Assembly: GCF_031583145.1 (NCBI RefSeq)
Contig: NZ_CP134050.1
Coordinates: forward strand, 1,082,001 to 1,146,000
DNA: 64,000 bases
Origin: Brevibacillus brevis
GTDB taxonomy: Bacteria; Bacillota; Bacilli; Brevibacillales; Brevibacillaceae
Direction of reading: 5' to 3'
The translations under genes and the position numbers were made by a program. The number at the start of each line of letters is the position of its first letter. Positions within the stretch are counted from its first letter, which is position 1. This document shows positions 35,653-44,139 of this stretch, in pieces. The notes below the pieces were generated by a model, which was given only the letters and a program-made list of their open reading frames with translations, was not told the DNA's origin and did no database searches.

Positions 35653-35970
35653 ACGATCAGCCTCCACTTCCATTTTCAATTTTTTGGGAGTTCTCCTCGT
35701 CATTTCAGCCAGCTTCCGAATCGTCCACGATACATCATCAATACTCCCAAAACGGCGACAGATTTGCCGTACACGGCGGTACCGACCGCGTAAAAAGCGA
35801 ATCGATTGCCGATACCCAGCTCTCATGCGAGTAGGAAAGCCGGAACTTTTTCATGGAATGTCACCCTTTCCATTTGTTACGCCTTATTTTACAATCGAAA
35901 ATAGATAAAGAATAATATATAGTTCTTTGTCTTTTCATTACATCAAGTGTATGGATATGGAGTGATTCCA

Positions 35971-36858
35971 ATGGAGCTGCTGCAACTGAAATATTTCCGC
36001 ACGGTTGCCAAATTGGAGCATATGACCAAGGCGGCAGAACAACTTCATATTGCACAGCCTGCTCTCAGCAGGACGATATCCAGACTGGAGGAGGACCTGA
36101 GCGTCCCCCTGTTTGATCGTTCGAACCGACAAGTTCGTCTTAACGCATACGGCAAAGTCTTTCTCGCCAAAGTCGAAGCTGCTTTATCTTCTTTGGAAGA
36201 AGGAAAGAAAGAAGTAATGGATATGGCAGGATTGGAACGGGGGATGATCAGCATCGCTACGAACGCGTTAAATCGTCTCTCGCCCGCTGTAACAGCTTTT
36301 CGCGAGCGGTTCCCGGATGTCCGCTTCCGTATCAAGCAGATTGCGCCTTCCGAGACATACAGCATTGCAGAGCTTTTGGAGCAGGGCATGGCAGATCTCG
36401 GGTTTGGACCGGTGGCTTTTCACAAGCCAGGTATTCGTGAATTTCCTGTGCTGCAGACAGAGGTCCACCTGGCCCTACCCCACGGCCACAGGCTGGAGCA
36501 TCAGAGCAGCATTAGATTGGAGCAGGTAGCAGACGATCCTTTTATCGAATACAAGGTCGGACATCCGTTTCGCCAAGTCAATGACGAGATCAGTCGCAGA
36601 GCGGGAATCGAGCGGACCATCATCTGTGAGGTGGAGGAGCCCGCCGCTTTGGGCAGCTTGGTACAGGCAGGGCTAGGGGTCGCATTCGTCCCGAGATGCA
36701 AAGGGGATAACGTAACGCCGTATACCTTGCTGCCCATCGAAGGGCCGGATAACAAACGTTCCTTTTTCGTCGCATGGAATGAAGCGCGATATTTATCTAA
36801 AGCGGCGCGTGAATTTCAACATTTCCTTGTCGAGTATTATGAAGATAAGCAGGGGTGA
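35971..36858 (+). CDS. LysR-family transcriptional regulator (GltC/CynR-like)
   Basis: A 295-residue protein. The winged helix is MELLQLKYFRTVAKLEHMTKAAEQLHIAQPALSRTISRLEEDL, typical of the GltC/CynR group; the effector domain begins at GMISIATNALNRLSPA. GGAGTG precedes ATG 35971. It is divergent from the epoxide hydrolase (319-base shared promoter region), which it probably controls. Confidence 0.92.
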   Translation: MELLQLKYFRTVAKLEHMTKAAEQLHIAQPALSRTISRLEEDLSVPLFDRSNRQVRLNAYGKVFLAKVEAALSSLEEGKKEVMDMAGLERGMISIATNALNRLSPAVTAFRERFPDVRFRIKQIAPSETYSIAELLEQGMADLGFGPVAFHKPGIREFPVLQTEVHLALPHGHRLEHQSSIRLEQVADDPFIEYKVGHPFRQVNDEISRRAGIERTIICEVEEPAALGSLVQAGLGVAFVPRCKGDNVTPYTLLPIEGPDNKRSFFVAWNEARYLSKAAREFQHFLVEYYEDKQG

Positions 36859-36944
36859 ACTTCCGTCATTCTTGGATCATCGGCATTCGTCAAATGGAAT
36901 TGGGAGAACTCTGGTAGTTTGATGGTATAGAAGGCCAAGAAATT

Positions 36945-36980
36945 GAAAAAACTCAAGCGGCGATGCGCTTGAGTTTTTTC
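36945..36980. terminator. Terminator after the LysR gene
   Basis: AAAAAACTCAAGCG..CGCTTGAGTTTTTT, a perfect stem with A and T flanks. Confidence 0.9.
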
Positions 36981-37029
36981 AAATCGGTAAAAGCGGCTAT
37001 ACATCACTGCGTGCTCGGAAACTGACATA

Positions 37030-37196
37030 TTGCCTCTACATGTGTGGGTTGCGTAAAATGGACAATCCCTGATGTGGCAGTAATCGCTTAAGAATATCTT
37101 TTATTGTCTTTCGAGCCATCTGTGGGAAACATATCCACGACATTACTATTGGTAGGCGGGAGCATATCTACTAAATCGCACAAAAGCAAGGGCATT
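37030..37196 (-). other. Degenerate copies of the rlmD 3' end (candidate attachment-site debris)
   Basis: The minus strand of this segment, read in frame, gives TQPTHVEAICQF (about 37070-37015), resembling the RlmD C-terminus VDMFPQTSHVE. Another stretch (about 37194-37090) is a 35-codon frame with two copies of the same block, LVDMLPPTNSN and VVDMFPTDGS. The true rlmD lies 2.2 kb away. Repeated partial 3' ends next to a foreign-looking gene are typical of serial site-specific integration. It holds no complete gene. Confidence 0.5.
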
Positions 37197-37221
37197 CTTT
37201 AACTCATATGGAACAAAGGTA

Positions 37222-38913
37222 TCATCCTAACAACTCACGTATCCTTTCCGTGAGTATTATTTTTCTTGCATCATAAAATTTTTCAAAGTCTACTATTTCA
37301 AGTGAAACTTCCTGCGGAATCAAAGCCTGTTTACAAAATTTCGTCTTTTGCTCATCGTTCATATCATTGTAATAATCCACGAGACGCATATCACTTTTGC
37401 TACCATTACTTCTACCTTCAAGCAGATGTAGATTTGGTAGTCGATTTCTCATTCCATGCCATCTTTTCCAATCCTCTACAGCAACAGATACAGGTTTGCT
37501 TTCGCTAAATCTGCTATCCGGATGAAGATGGTCTTGTTCATATTTAAAGTTTTTATTTGTCCATTCAAGATTCAAGTAGTATAAAACTTCACCGGCAACT
37601 CTGCTGCCTTTTTCGGAGTTGAGTACATCTTCAATTTTACCATCTGTGACTCTCAAGTCATTCATCTGTTCGAGCATTTCAACAGTAATTTCATAATCAA
37701 AGCTATTAATATTACTCTTCATCTGTTGTAGCTTACTTGTAGTACCTGATTGGAAATAAGTGAAGAATATCGCCCTAAGCAAATAAGCACGAACACCCTT
37801 GATGTTTTTATCGTAATCAGGATTATAGTAAATATAATAGATTATCGGTAAGAGAACGTTCCAACTACTTGAAAAACGGCTTACATCAATTTTCATTTCC
37901 TTTAGCAGGCTTTCCAAATTTGTCAGTGCTTTTTTGAAACCACTCCAATCGTTTTTCAAATCCTCTGCAATCTTTTTGTTAATGTTGGATTTTACAACAT
38001 CACCATACAGCATCAAAGCCGAACGGATAATAAAGTCCGTACCAAAGCCTGCATACGAGTCAACTAGAATTTTCCCAAACTCCGTTTTTGCACTTGGCCA
38101 GTATGCCTCAAGAATCGACATCGTTATTTCAGATTTACGTAGTGCTTTTCCACCACTATTGAACCTTACAAACATCTCAAGAGCATCATCTTGTTTCATG
38201 TCAATAATTTCTGTATATCTAACCAGCTTTTCAACAAAAACCTTAATATACAACTTTTGCAGAATGTTTCGTGCGTAATCCTTGCTGTCTGCCGGAACAT
38301 TAGCAATGGCTTCTTCAATTGCTTTTTCTCTTGTAGTTTCATCCTGGAATTTCTTATCAAGAATATTTTTTATCTCAAATTGGGTTGGACTCAATCTTCC
38401 AATCTTTTCACTAAACTTAATATCGAATTTCTTACTGTTATACTCTTCCTCATCAACAGATATCTTATTCTTGTTAAGTTCTATCAGAAGTTTAGATACA
38501 ATCTTATCCCCGGTCTTCTTTCTGGCATAATTTGGACGTATGTATGCTCCCCCGAACAATGATAGAAACAGTGATGTTAGCCTTTGCTGTCCATCCAATA
38601 CCGCCGTATTGGTATTCTTAACGTTTATGCTTGTCAACTCATAATTAACACTATCAGCTTGTTTTTTGCTATCAAATGTAACCTCTGATAAAAAACTGCA
38701 AAAATAGGTATCCCATGTTACATTGGAGTCATCAACGTGCCAAAATAGAAACGTGGCAATAGGGTAATCCAACAAAATAGAGTCCCATAGTTTTTCAATC
38801 TGCTCCATACCCCAAACAAATTGCCTTTGAAACGCAGGCATTACATATTTTCCGTCCTTAATGTTTTGTAAAGCCTCATATATCGTTATACTGTTATCTA
38901 TTAATTTGCTCAT
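37222..38913 (-). CDS. DUF262 (ParB/Srx-like) and HNH protein, GmrSD-type restriction candidate
   Basis: A 563-residue AT-rich gene unlike its GC-rich neighbours. The N-terminal DUF262 domain has MPAFQRQFVWGMEQIEKLWDS, DYPIATFLFWH and the signature VLDGQQRLTSLFLSLFGG near residue 110. The C-terminus has EQDHLHPDSRF and a later NRLPNLHLLEGRSNGSKSDM, an HNH arrangement like the DUF1524 domain of GmrD. GmrSD-like enzymes cleave glucosylated or otherwise modified phage DNA with help from NTP; here both domains are in one chain. It is single and unaccompanied by other defence genes. AGAGG precedes ATG 38913. Confidence 0.85.
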   Translation of the reverse strand: MSKLIDNSITIYEALQNIKDGKYVMPAFQRQFVWGMEQIEKLWDSILLDYPIATFLFWHVDDSNVTWDTYFCSFLSEVTFDSKKQADSVNYELTSINVKNTNTAVLDGQQRLTSLFLSLFGGAYIRPNYARKKTGDKIVSKLLIELNKNKISVDEEEYNSKKFDIKFSEKIGRLSPTQFEIKNILDKKFQDETTREKAIEEAIANVPADSKDYARNILQKLYIKVFVEKLVRYTEIIDMKQDDALEMFVRFNSGGKALRKSEITMSILEAYWPSAKTEFGKILVDSYAGFGTDFIIRSALMLYGDVVKSNINKKIAEDLKNDWSGFKKALTNLESLLKEMKIDVSRFSSSWNVLLPIIYYIYYNPDYDKNIKGVRAYLLRAIFFTYFQSGTTSKLQQMKSNINSFDYEITVEMLEQMNDLRVTDGKIEDVLNSEKGSRVAGEVLYYLNLEWTNKNFKYEQDHLHPDSRFSESKPVSVAVEDWKRWHGMRNRLPNLHLLEGRSNGSKSDMRLVDYYNDMNDEQKTKFCKQALIPQEVSLEIVDFEKFYDARKIILTERIRELLG

Positions 38914-39070
38914 ATTCGTACCTCTCAATCCTTAAATAACAAAAACTCGATTCGGCTTTAAAGTTCGGCATATTTCTTCAATCCCCTTCCATTTCCTGAA
39001 TATCTTCACTTTTGTCTCTATAGTATCTGCACATAAGGAAAGCCTAAGCGCTGCTCTGAAATACTACCTT

Positions 39071-39127
39071 CTTTCAAGCCACACACAAAACTCCACATGT
39101 GTAGTGTGGGTAATTAGGACAATCGAG
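39071..39127 (-). other. Second degenerate rlmD 3'-end copy flanking the DUF262 gene
   Basis: Minus-strand frame IVLITHTTHVEFCVWLERR then stop, aligning with VDMFPQTSHVECTVLLK at the end of the real rlmD. On the plus strand ACATGTGT..GTAA..GGACAATC is shared in the same orientation with 37038-37076, making imperfect direct repeats about 2.05 kb apart on either side of the DUF262 gene. Confidence 0.5.
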
Positions 39128-39202
39128 ATGCACTACCAACAAATCAATATTGTCGGAATACCCCTCCAGCATCGAACTTCATCACATCATCGTAGAAGAA
39201 CT

Positions 39203-39313
39203 CTATTCCATCATTTTCCCCTCGAGCTCTTCCAAAGCGGCTTGCTCCCCCATAGGGATTTTCTTTCTCTCCACCAATGCGTCAAGGGTTCGCTTCGCCT
39301 TACGCCCTTGACT
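39203..39313 (-). pseudogene. Orphan C-terminal coding fragment
   Basis: A 36-codon open stretch bounded by stops, reading ..RKAKRTLDALVERKKIPM then GEQAALEELEGKMME. Its charged helical character resembles a real protein C-terminus, but no start or upstream part exists. It is probably the remains of a gene lost from the island; I do not recognise the family. Confidence 0.3.
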
Positions 39314-39385
39314 CTATTGGCTTCGAAAAAGACGTCTCAATTAGGGGATGAAACCTTTTCATATATCGGTTGATTGAGTTTAGAC

Positions 39386-40771
39386 TTAATCATTAGCCCC
39401 TCTTAATTTAAGTAACACTGTACACTCCACATGACTCGTCTGCGGAAACATATCTACCGGCTGCACGCTGACCAGCTCGTACTTCTTCAGCAATTGGGAG
39501 ACATCCTTAGCCAGCGTGGACGGATTGCAGGACACGTACACGATCTTCTTCGGCTTCACGTCCAGCAGCGAGCGGATCAGCGCATCGTCGAGGCCGGTGC
39601 GCGGCGGATCGACCACGACGACGTCGGGGCGAACGCCCTGCTTGGCCCATTTGGGCATCAGCTGTTCCGCACGGCCGACGTGGAAGCTGGCGTTGGCGAT
39701 GCCATTGTGCTCGGCGTTGCGGCGGGCGTCCTCCACGGCTTCGGGAATCAGCTCGATGCCGCGAACCTCGCGGGCATGGGGAGCCAGCCACAATCCGATC
39801 GTGCCGGTCCCGCAGTACAAGTCCAGCACCAGCTCGCTCCCGGTGAGTCCCGCCGCTTTCTTCACCTGATCATACAGCTTTTTCGTCTGCTCCGGATTGA
39901 GCTGGAAAAAGGCGCGGGCCGACAAGGCAAAGGACAGGTCGCCCAGTTTTTCCGCGATCGTCGGCTTGCCCCACAGCACCGTGGTTTTGTCGCCGAAGAC
40001 GAGCGATGTCTTCTGGGTGTTCACGTTTTGCGTGATCCCCACGAGCTGCGGGAGACGAGTGCGAAGCTCAAGAATCAGCTCCTTTACGCGGGGAATGTCC
40101 GGTGTCGCAGTGACGAGCGTCAGCTGCGTCTCCCCCGTACCAAATGCGACCCGGGCCACGATCGTCCGGATGACGCCTGTCCGTTTGCGCTCGTCGTAGA
40201 CGGGGATACCCAGCTCCCCGAGGATCTGCTTCGCCGTTTGCACGATCTCGCTGGTCGCTTCGTGCTGGACTCTGCAGCTATCCAGATCCACCAGCTTGTG
40301 GCTGCCTGTCTGATACAGGCCCGCGATGAGCTTGCCGTCCTGCTTGCCGACCTGAAACTGGGCTTTGTTGCGATACGACCACGGATTGTCCATGCCGATC
40401 GTCTCTGCGACAGGAGGATGGTCCAGCCGTGCGTATTTGCGCAGCGATTCGATGACGATTTCCCGCTTGCTTGCCAGCTGTGCCTGGTAATCCATGTGCT
40501 GCAAGCTGCAGCCGCCGCACTCCTCGTACACCGGACAGGGCGGGACGGTCCGGGACTTGGATTTTTCCACGACCCGTAGCAGGCGGGCGACCGCGTATTT
40601 CTCCTTGACCTGGGTCACTTCCGCATGTACGACTTCGCCTGGCAGCGCTTTGTCGACGAAGACGATTTTCCGTTTGAAATAGCCGATCCCTTCGCCGTTG
40701 ATACCCAGGCTTTTGATGGTCAGGGTCATTTGTTGGCCGACGCGGATACTCGCTTCTTGTTGGTGGTTCAT
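39386..40771 (-). CDS. rlmD: 23S rRNA (uracil-C5)-methyltransferase RlmD/RlmCD
   Basis: A 461-residue enzyme. Residues 10-70 are a TRAM RNA-binding domain. The iron-sulfur cysteines occur as CPVYEECGGCSLQHM with a further Cys in DSCRVQH. The methyltransferase domain has LDLYCGTGTIGLWLA, VVDPPRTGLDDALI and the catalytic Cys in IVYVSCNPSTLAKD. It methylates U747/U1939-type uridines in 23S rRNA. The last 15 codons are much more AT-rich than the body, which suggests the 3' end was replaced by an integrating element. Confidence 0.95.
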   Translation of the reverse strand: MNHQQEASIRVGQQMTLTIKSLGINGEGIGYFKRKIVFVDKALPGEVVHAEVTQVKEKYAVARLLRVVEKSKSRTVPPCPVYEECGGCSLQHMDYQAQLASKREIVIESLRKYARLDHPPVAETIGMDNPWSYRNKAQFQVGKQDGKLIAGLYQTGSHKLVDLDSCRVQHEATSEIVQTAKQILGELGIPVYDERKRTGVIRTIVARVAFGTGETQLTLVTATPDIPRVKELILELRTRLPQLVGITQNVNTQKTSLVFGDKTTVLWGKPTIAEKLGDLSFALSARAFFQLNPEQTKKLYDQVKKAAGLTGSELVLDLYCGTGTIGLWLAPHAREVRGIELIPEAVEDARRNAEHNGIANASFHVGRAEQLMPKWAKQGVRPDVVVVDPPRTGLDDALIRSLLDVKPKKIVYVSCNPSTLAKDVSQLLKKYELVSVQPVDMFPQTSHVECTVLLKLRGAND

Positions 40772-40941
40772 TCTGCTCCGTTCTCCTTCATAGAAATGCT
40801 CTTCCTATTATAGAGGATATTGCGGGGGCTTGCATGCGCGGCTTCGGCCAGCCAGGGCGCTCACAGATAATGGCAACTTCCTCCCTTGCCGCGTTTTTGT
40901 TATAATAATGCGGAGAATTCAAGAGGGAGTTGTGACGCAAG

Positions 40942-41283
40942 ATGCAAGAGCTATTTGACAAGATGAAAGAATACCTCAACATGGATACCGAGATTTCCTT
41001 TGAAGAGTTTGACGGATACTATAAAAAGGTGGTTGCGTTCCTGAACGACAGCTGGACAAGCTTGAACGAAGACGACACGATGCACATGCTGTTCGTCCTC
41101 GACAACCTCAAGTCCAACGGGGAAGACCGCGCCAAGCGCAAGACGAAGGAAGCGAAAAAGTACGCGAAGATGGCTCAGCGCACCGAGATCTGGGCAAACG
41201 CTCTCATCAACCGTCTGCGTGAGAACGGCTTGAGCGACGAAGAGATCGGCAAGCGTTACGAAGCGATTTACGAAGCTGTATAA
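40942..41283 (+). CDS. Conserved hypothetical protein
   Basis: A 113-residue cytoplasmic, helical, charged protein (MQELFDKMKEYLNMDTEIS at the start, DRAKRKTKEAKKYAKMAQRT in the middle). Good codon bias, with GGGAG some 14 bases upstream of ATG. No catalytic motif or named family recognised. The next feature is R2 copy c, probably its terminator. Confidence 0.7.
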   Translation: MQELFDKMKEYLNMDTEISFEEFDGYYKKVVAFLNDSWTSLNEDDTMHMLFVLDNLKSNGEDRAKRKTKEAKKYAKMAQRTEIWANALINRLRENGLSDEEIGKRYEAIYEAV

Positions 41284-41355
41284 GAATGGTCGGATCAGCG
41301 GGCAGCCGCTGCGTAGTGGAGAAAAATAAGTTGTATACTGAATGCGAATAATGGA

Positions 41356-41408
41356 AGCAGCGGCGGCCTAAGACCTGAAAATAAAGTCTTGGATTCGCCG
41401 CTGTTTTC
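41356..41408 (+). repeat. Hairpin repeat R2, copy c
   Basis: GCAGCGGCGG-CTAAGAC..GTCTTGG-TTCGCCGCTGTTTTC. It follows the gene at 40942-41283 in the same orientation and also ends the truncated AHSA1 gene on the other strand. Confidence 0.7.
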
Positions 41409-41465
41409 ATTCGATGACGACCGTGTGTTCAATGGCAAGGTTGAACGAAAAAGCAATGGTTCTGT

Positions 41466-41666
41466 TCAGCCGCCGTGCTCTTCCTTCCGGTTAGCAGAAT
41501 CATCACTTGCGGGAGGCCGTGAAGGCTCGTCGAAGGAGATGGACTCCAAGGGTGTCGAAGGTAGCCAGGCGGCGAGTTCCTTCTTCTCGGTCCAAGCGTG
41601 CCGTGCGAGCTTGGGGCTGGTATTTAGGGTGCGTGTGATGGCGAACTCCGGTGCAGGTGTGGTCAT
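41466..41666 (-). pseudogene. Truncated AHSA1/SRPBCC gene
   Basis: A 66-residue frame with a good GGAGG site. It starts MTTPAPEFAITRTLNTSPKLARHAWTEKKELAAW, the N-terminal 30-40 residues of an AHSA1-domain protein. Normally about 100 further residues follow; here the sequence turns into Ser/Pro/Asp-rich residues (STPLESISFDEPSRPPAS) and stops. The downstream DNA is R2 copy c. It looks like a gene broken by a deletion or insertion. Confidence 0.6.
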
Positions 41667-41772
41667 GTTTTTGGTTCCTCCTTTTTGGTCATGGACCTGT
41701 GGCCGGGTTAAACTGACGGGCAGTCATACTGAAAATTTGAAACTTGGGATAAATTAATACAATACCTATTGG

Positions 41773-41991
41773 GTGATTATATTGGCTGAAAAAATAGTGA
41801 TGTTTATATTATGTATTCCTTTATATGCTGTACTAATATGGACCTACTTTGACCCAAAGGAAAGTTTATTATGGGGAAAAAGGTGGATGTATAAAGAAGA
41901 GCCAGAAATATCTGAAGGAGCCATTCGCTATGCTAAAGCAGCTTCCGTAATTAGTATGATTGTACTTACTGCAATCTTCATATTTAGCTAA
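41773..41991 (+). CDS. Small two-helix membrane protein
   Basis: About 70 residues: helix 1 IVMFILCIPLYAVLIWTYF, the middle FDPKESLLWGKRWMYKEEPEIS, helix 2 ASVISMIVLTAIFIF. The central pattern (P..LW...W.YK..EPS-like) is reminiscent of DUF6199 proteins. The start is GTG 41773 or TTG 41782 with no strong ribosome site. AT-rich. Function unknown. Confidence 0.5.
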   Translation: MIILAEKIVMFILCIPLYAVLIWTYFDPKESLLWGKRWMYKEEPEISEGAIRYAKAASVISMIVLTAIFIFS

Positions 41992-42011
41992 CGGGTTCGT
42001 TAGCGTAATAA

Positions 42012-42104
42012 ATCAGCGGCGAGTCTAAGGCTTTCTCTTCAAGTCTTAGGCCGCCGCTGTTTCCTTGATTCGCGTTCAGTCTAAAACTAGTTTTTCAGAG
42101 GCTG
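42012..42104 (+). repeat. Hairpin repeat R2, copy d, with extended flank
   Basis: TCAGCGGCGAGTCTAAG..CTTAGGCCGCCGCTGTTTCC. It is followed by GTCTAAAACTA and GAGGCT, shared with copy e at 61239. It lies directly downstream of the small membrane protein gene. Confidence 0.7.
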
Positions 42105-42209
42105 GAGATATTAAGCCAAGAACTTCCTGGGGAACACTTTGCATCCGCTGAAGTTGGTAGGATAAGGAATGGAATTTCTTGCACTCAACCGTTTGCAAAA
42201 AAATAAGAA

Positions 42210-42238
42210 GGAACCGAACCTTTTTCCGATAGCGAGAC
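42210..42238 (+). promoter_or_regulatory. Candidate ECF-type promoter of the sigma/anti-sigma operon
   Basis: GGAACC (42210-42215), 17-base spacer, CGAGAC (42233-42238), the GAAC/CG(T/A) style of ECF sigma promoters, placed 40 bases before the sigma gene. It suggests autoregulation. Confidence 0.4.
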
Positions 42239-42278
42239 AATATAGTGTGTAAGCTGCTTACTCAGGAGGGCCCTCTGC

Positions 42279-42854
42279 ATGCAAAGTGAATATATGTACC
42301 AATTACTCTTAAAAATGAAGGATGGTGATCAACAGGCGTTTCATACGATATATGATGCGACCTATCAGGACATATACCGGACAGTCTCTTTTCTGGTGGA
42401 TCATCAGCAGGATCGGGAAGATGTCATGAATGAGATCTATATGCAAATGTGGACCTCGCTCGCTAACTACGATACGAACCGCCCTTTCCACTTCTGGCTC
42501 CACGGCTTGGTAATCCGCCAAGTGCAGAGGTTTCGGGTGAAGAGCTGGCGGAGATTCCGAATTTTTGAACGCATCCGTGCCTTCTCTCGGGAAGAGTCTC
42601 ATTGGGATAAACCTGGTGTATTGACAGATGGGACGAACCAAATGATAGCGAAGGCAATCCAAAAACTGACCGACAAGCAGCGAGTGGTGATTATCCTCCG
42701 TTTTTTTCACGACTATGCGCTAGAGGAAATCGCGACATTGCTTGATATTCCGCTGGGTACAGTCAAGTCCAGATATCATGCTGGCCTCCAGGCGCTTCGA
42801 AAAAACTTATGGAATCTCCCCCCCGAAAGGATGGAAAAGGACAATGACTACTGA
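42279..42854 (+). CDS. ECF-type RNA polymerase sigma factor
   Basis: A 191-residue sigma-70 family protein with region 2 (AFHTIYDATYQDIYRTVSFLVDHQQDREDVMNEIYMQMWTSL) and region 4 (LTDKQRVVIILRFFHDYALEEIATLLDIPLGTVKSRYHAGLQALRK, a helix-turn-helix). Region 3 is absent, as in ECF sigmas. It overlaps the start of the downstream membrane protein, its likely anti-sigma partner, by 11 bases. Confidence 0.93.
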   Translation: MQSEYMYQLLLKMKDGDQQAFHTIYDATYQDIYRTVSFLVDHQQDREDVMNEIYMQMWTSLANYDTNRPFHFWLHGLVIRQVQRFRVKSWRRFRIFERIRAFSREESHWDKPGVLTDGTNQMIAKAIQKLTDKQRVVIILRFFHDYALEEIATLLDIPLGTVKSRYHAGLQALRKNLWNLPPERMEKDNDY

Positions 42855-43917
42855 ACGTAAAATCCGCGAACTTCTGAACAAAGAGGCAGAAACTATGGAG
42901 TGCCCTCCGGCCATTTCCAAACGAATAGAACAATCCTATTTTCAATATTTGCAACGGAAAAGGAGCGAAAGAACCATGAAAAAACGATTAATTGGTGGAA
43001 TCGTTGCTGCTGTGATTTTGATTCCAACCGCAGCATTTGCCGCCCCTCCCCTGATTGAAATGCTTACTAGAACACCAATGACTGCTGAACAAGTCAAGGT
43101 GGATGAGGTTGGCAAAGCAACACTTGAGAAGCTGTATAGCGCATTTCCCGAAACAAAATCGTTTGAGATTATCGATGCAAGCAACCTTGGAGGAGACCCC
43201 GCTACATCAACCAAAAGGAAGGCGATTCAAACAAGCATTGTACTGCAGGAAAAGGGAGGAACCGGCAAAAAGATTACCCTTCATACAAATGGGATTACAG
43301 GTGAGATTGAACACGTGATTCAAGAGAATTGGGAGCCAAAGGAGAAGCCACTCATTGCTTTACCCGATCAGGAAATCAAGGCGAAGGTAGATTATCTGAT
43401 TGATAAAATGTATGGCAGCATCGAAGAGTACGAGTTTGCTATGGAGCAAATGGAGAACCCAAATCAAAAAACGTATATCTTGAATTACACCAAAAAGGGA
43501 TCAGAAGAACTGATCTACCAGGTATTTGTTCAGGGCAATAGAATAGATGTTACTCTGTACGGAGGTGAGCCTACACCTTCAAACCTTATTAAAGTAGAAG
43601 GTTTTTTCAATAGAGATGGGAAGCCCGATACTTTTGCTGATTCCTTTTTAAATGATGAAAAACTGTTTGCTTTACTACAAATAAGCCCAACAGAATTAAA
43701 ACAAGAATTATCGAAAGGGAAATCTGTTGTGGAGGTTGCAGCCTCTAAAAATGTCTCTAGACAACAATTGATTGATGTCATTGCAAAAACTCAGGTTGAT
43801 CGGGAACTTGAAGGTGCTGTTATTTCCGAGCAACAATTGTCACAAATGTTAAAAGGTATTGAACCTAAAGTAATATATGTTATTGAACACAAATCTGAAA
43901 CACCATTGAAGAAGTAA
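42844..43917 (+). CDS. Membrane-anchored anti-sigma factor-like protein
   Basis: A 357-residue protein. Residues 1-40 are cytoplasmic and charged (TTERKIRELLNKEAETMECPP), followed by one helix (LIGGIVAAVILIPTAAFAA, about 45-63) and a large extracytoplasmic part. The C-terminal 80 residues contain LKQELSKGKSVVEVAASKNVSRQQLIDVI, a short helical repeat seen in several exported Bacillus proteins. It has no zinc-binding HxxxCxxC. By position and topology it is the anti-sigma partner of the preceding ECF factor. AAAGGA precedes ATG 42844. Confidence 0.75.
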   Translation: MTTERKIRELLNKEAETMECPPAISKRIEQSYFQYLQRKRSERTMKKRLIGGIVAAVILIPTAAFAAPPLIEMLTRTPMTAEQVKVDEVGKATLEKLYSAFPETKSFEIIDASNLGGDPATSTKRKAIQTSIVLQEKGGTGKKITLHTNGITGEIEHVIQENWEPKEKPLIALPDQEIKAKVDYLIDKMYGSIEEYEFAMEQMENPNQKTYILNYTKKGSEELIYQVFVQGNRIDVTLYGGEPTPSNLIKVEGFFNRDGKPDTFADSFLNDEKLFALLQISPTELKQELSKGKSVVEVAASKNVSRQQLIDVIAKTQVDRELEGAVISEQQLSQMLKGIEPKVIYVIEHKSETPLKK

Positions 43918-43938
43918 CAAGTCAAATCGGATGAGGGT

Positions 43939-43976
43939 GGCCGGTATCCTAGTTTACAGGAAACCGGCCAGTTTTA
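43939..43976 (+). terminator. Terminator of the sigma/anti-sigma operon
   Basis: GGCCGGT-TCCT..AGGA-ACCGGCC followed by AGTTTTA. Confidence 0.8.
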
Positions 43977-44069
43977 TGGGCTTAGCGTACAAAGGCGGTT
44001 GGCGGTACCCCGACTGCCTTTCAACTGCCAGTCCGAAAGAGAGCTGACTATGCGCTCAGCACAATCTCT

Positions 44070-44099
44070 TTGACAATGCGTCCTTTCTCTCGATATAAT
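44070..44099 (+). promoter_or_regulatory. Sigma-A promoter of the ilvA leader
   Basis: TTGACA (44070-44075), 18-base spacer, TATAAT (44094-44099); both hexamers are perfect. Confidence 0.88.
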
Positions 44100-44139
44100 G
44101 TGAAAAAATTTAAATCATTCGTTCGACTTTGCGTTGAAA

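Noticed and set aside
35653..35826. N-terminal extension of the epoxide hydrolase
   Set aside because: The extra 58 residues are Arg-rich and unlike the family. A strong ribosome site lies directly before ATG 35652.
37086..37196. The 35-codon frame with two VDM(L/F)P blocks as a functional small gene
   Set aside because: The duplicated block resembles the end of RlmD and there is no ribosome site, so I list it as attachment-site debris rather than as a gene.
41389..41757. A 122-codon plus-strand frame
   Set aside because: It overlaps the R2 hairpin and the truncated AHSA1 gene on the other strand and has no ribosome site.
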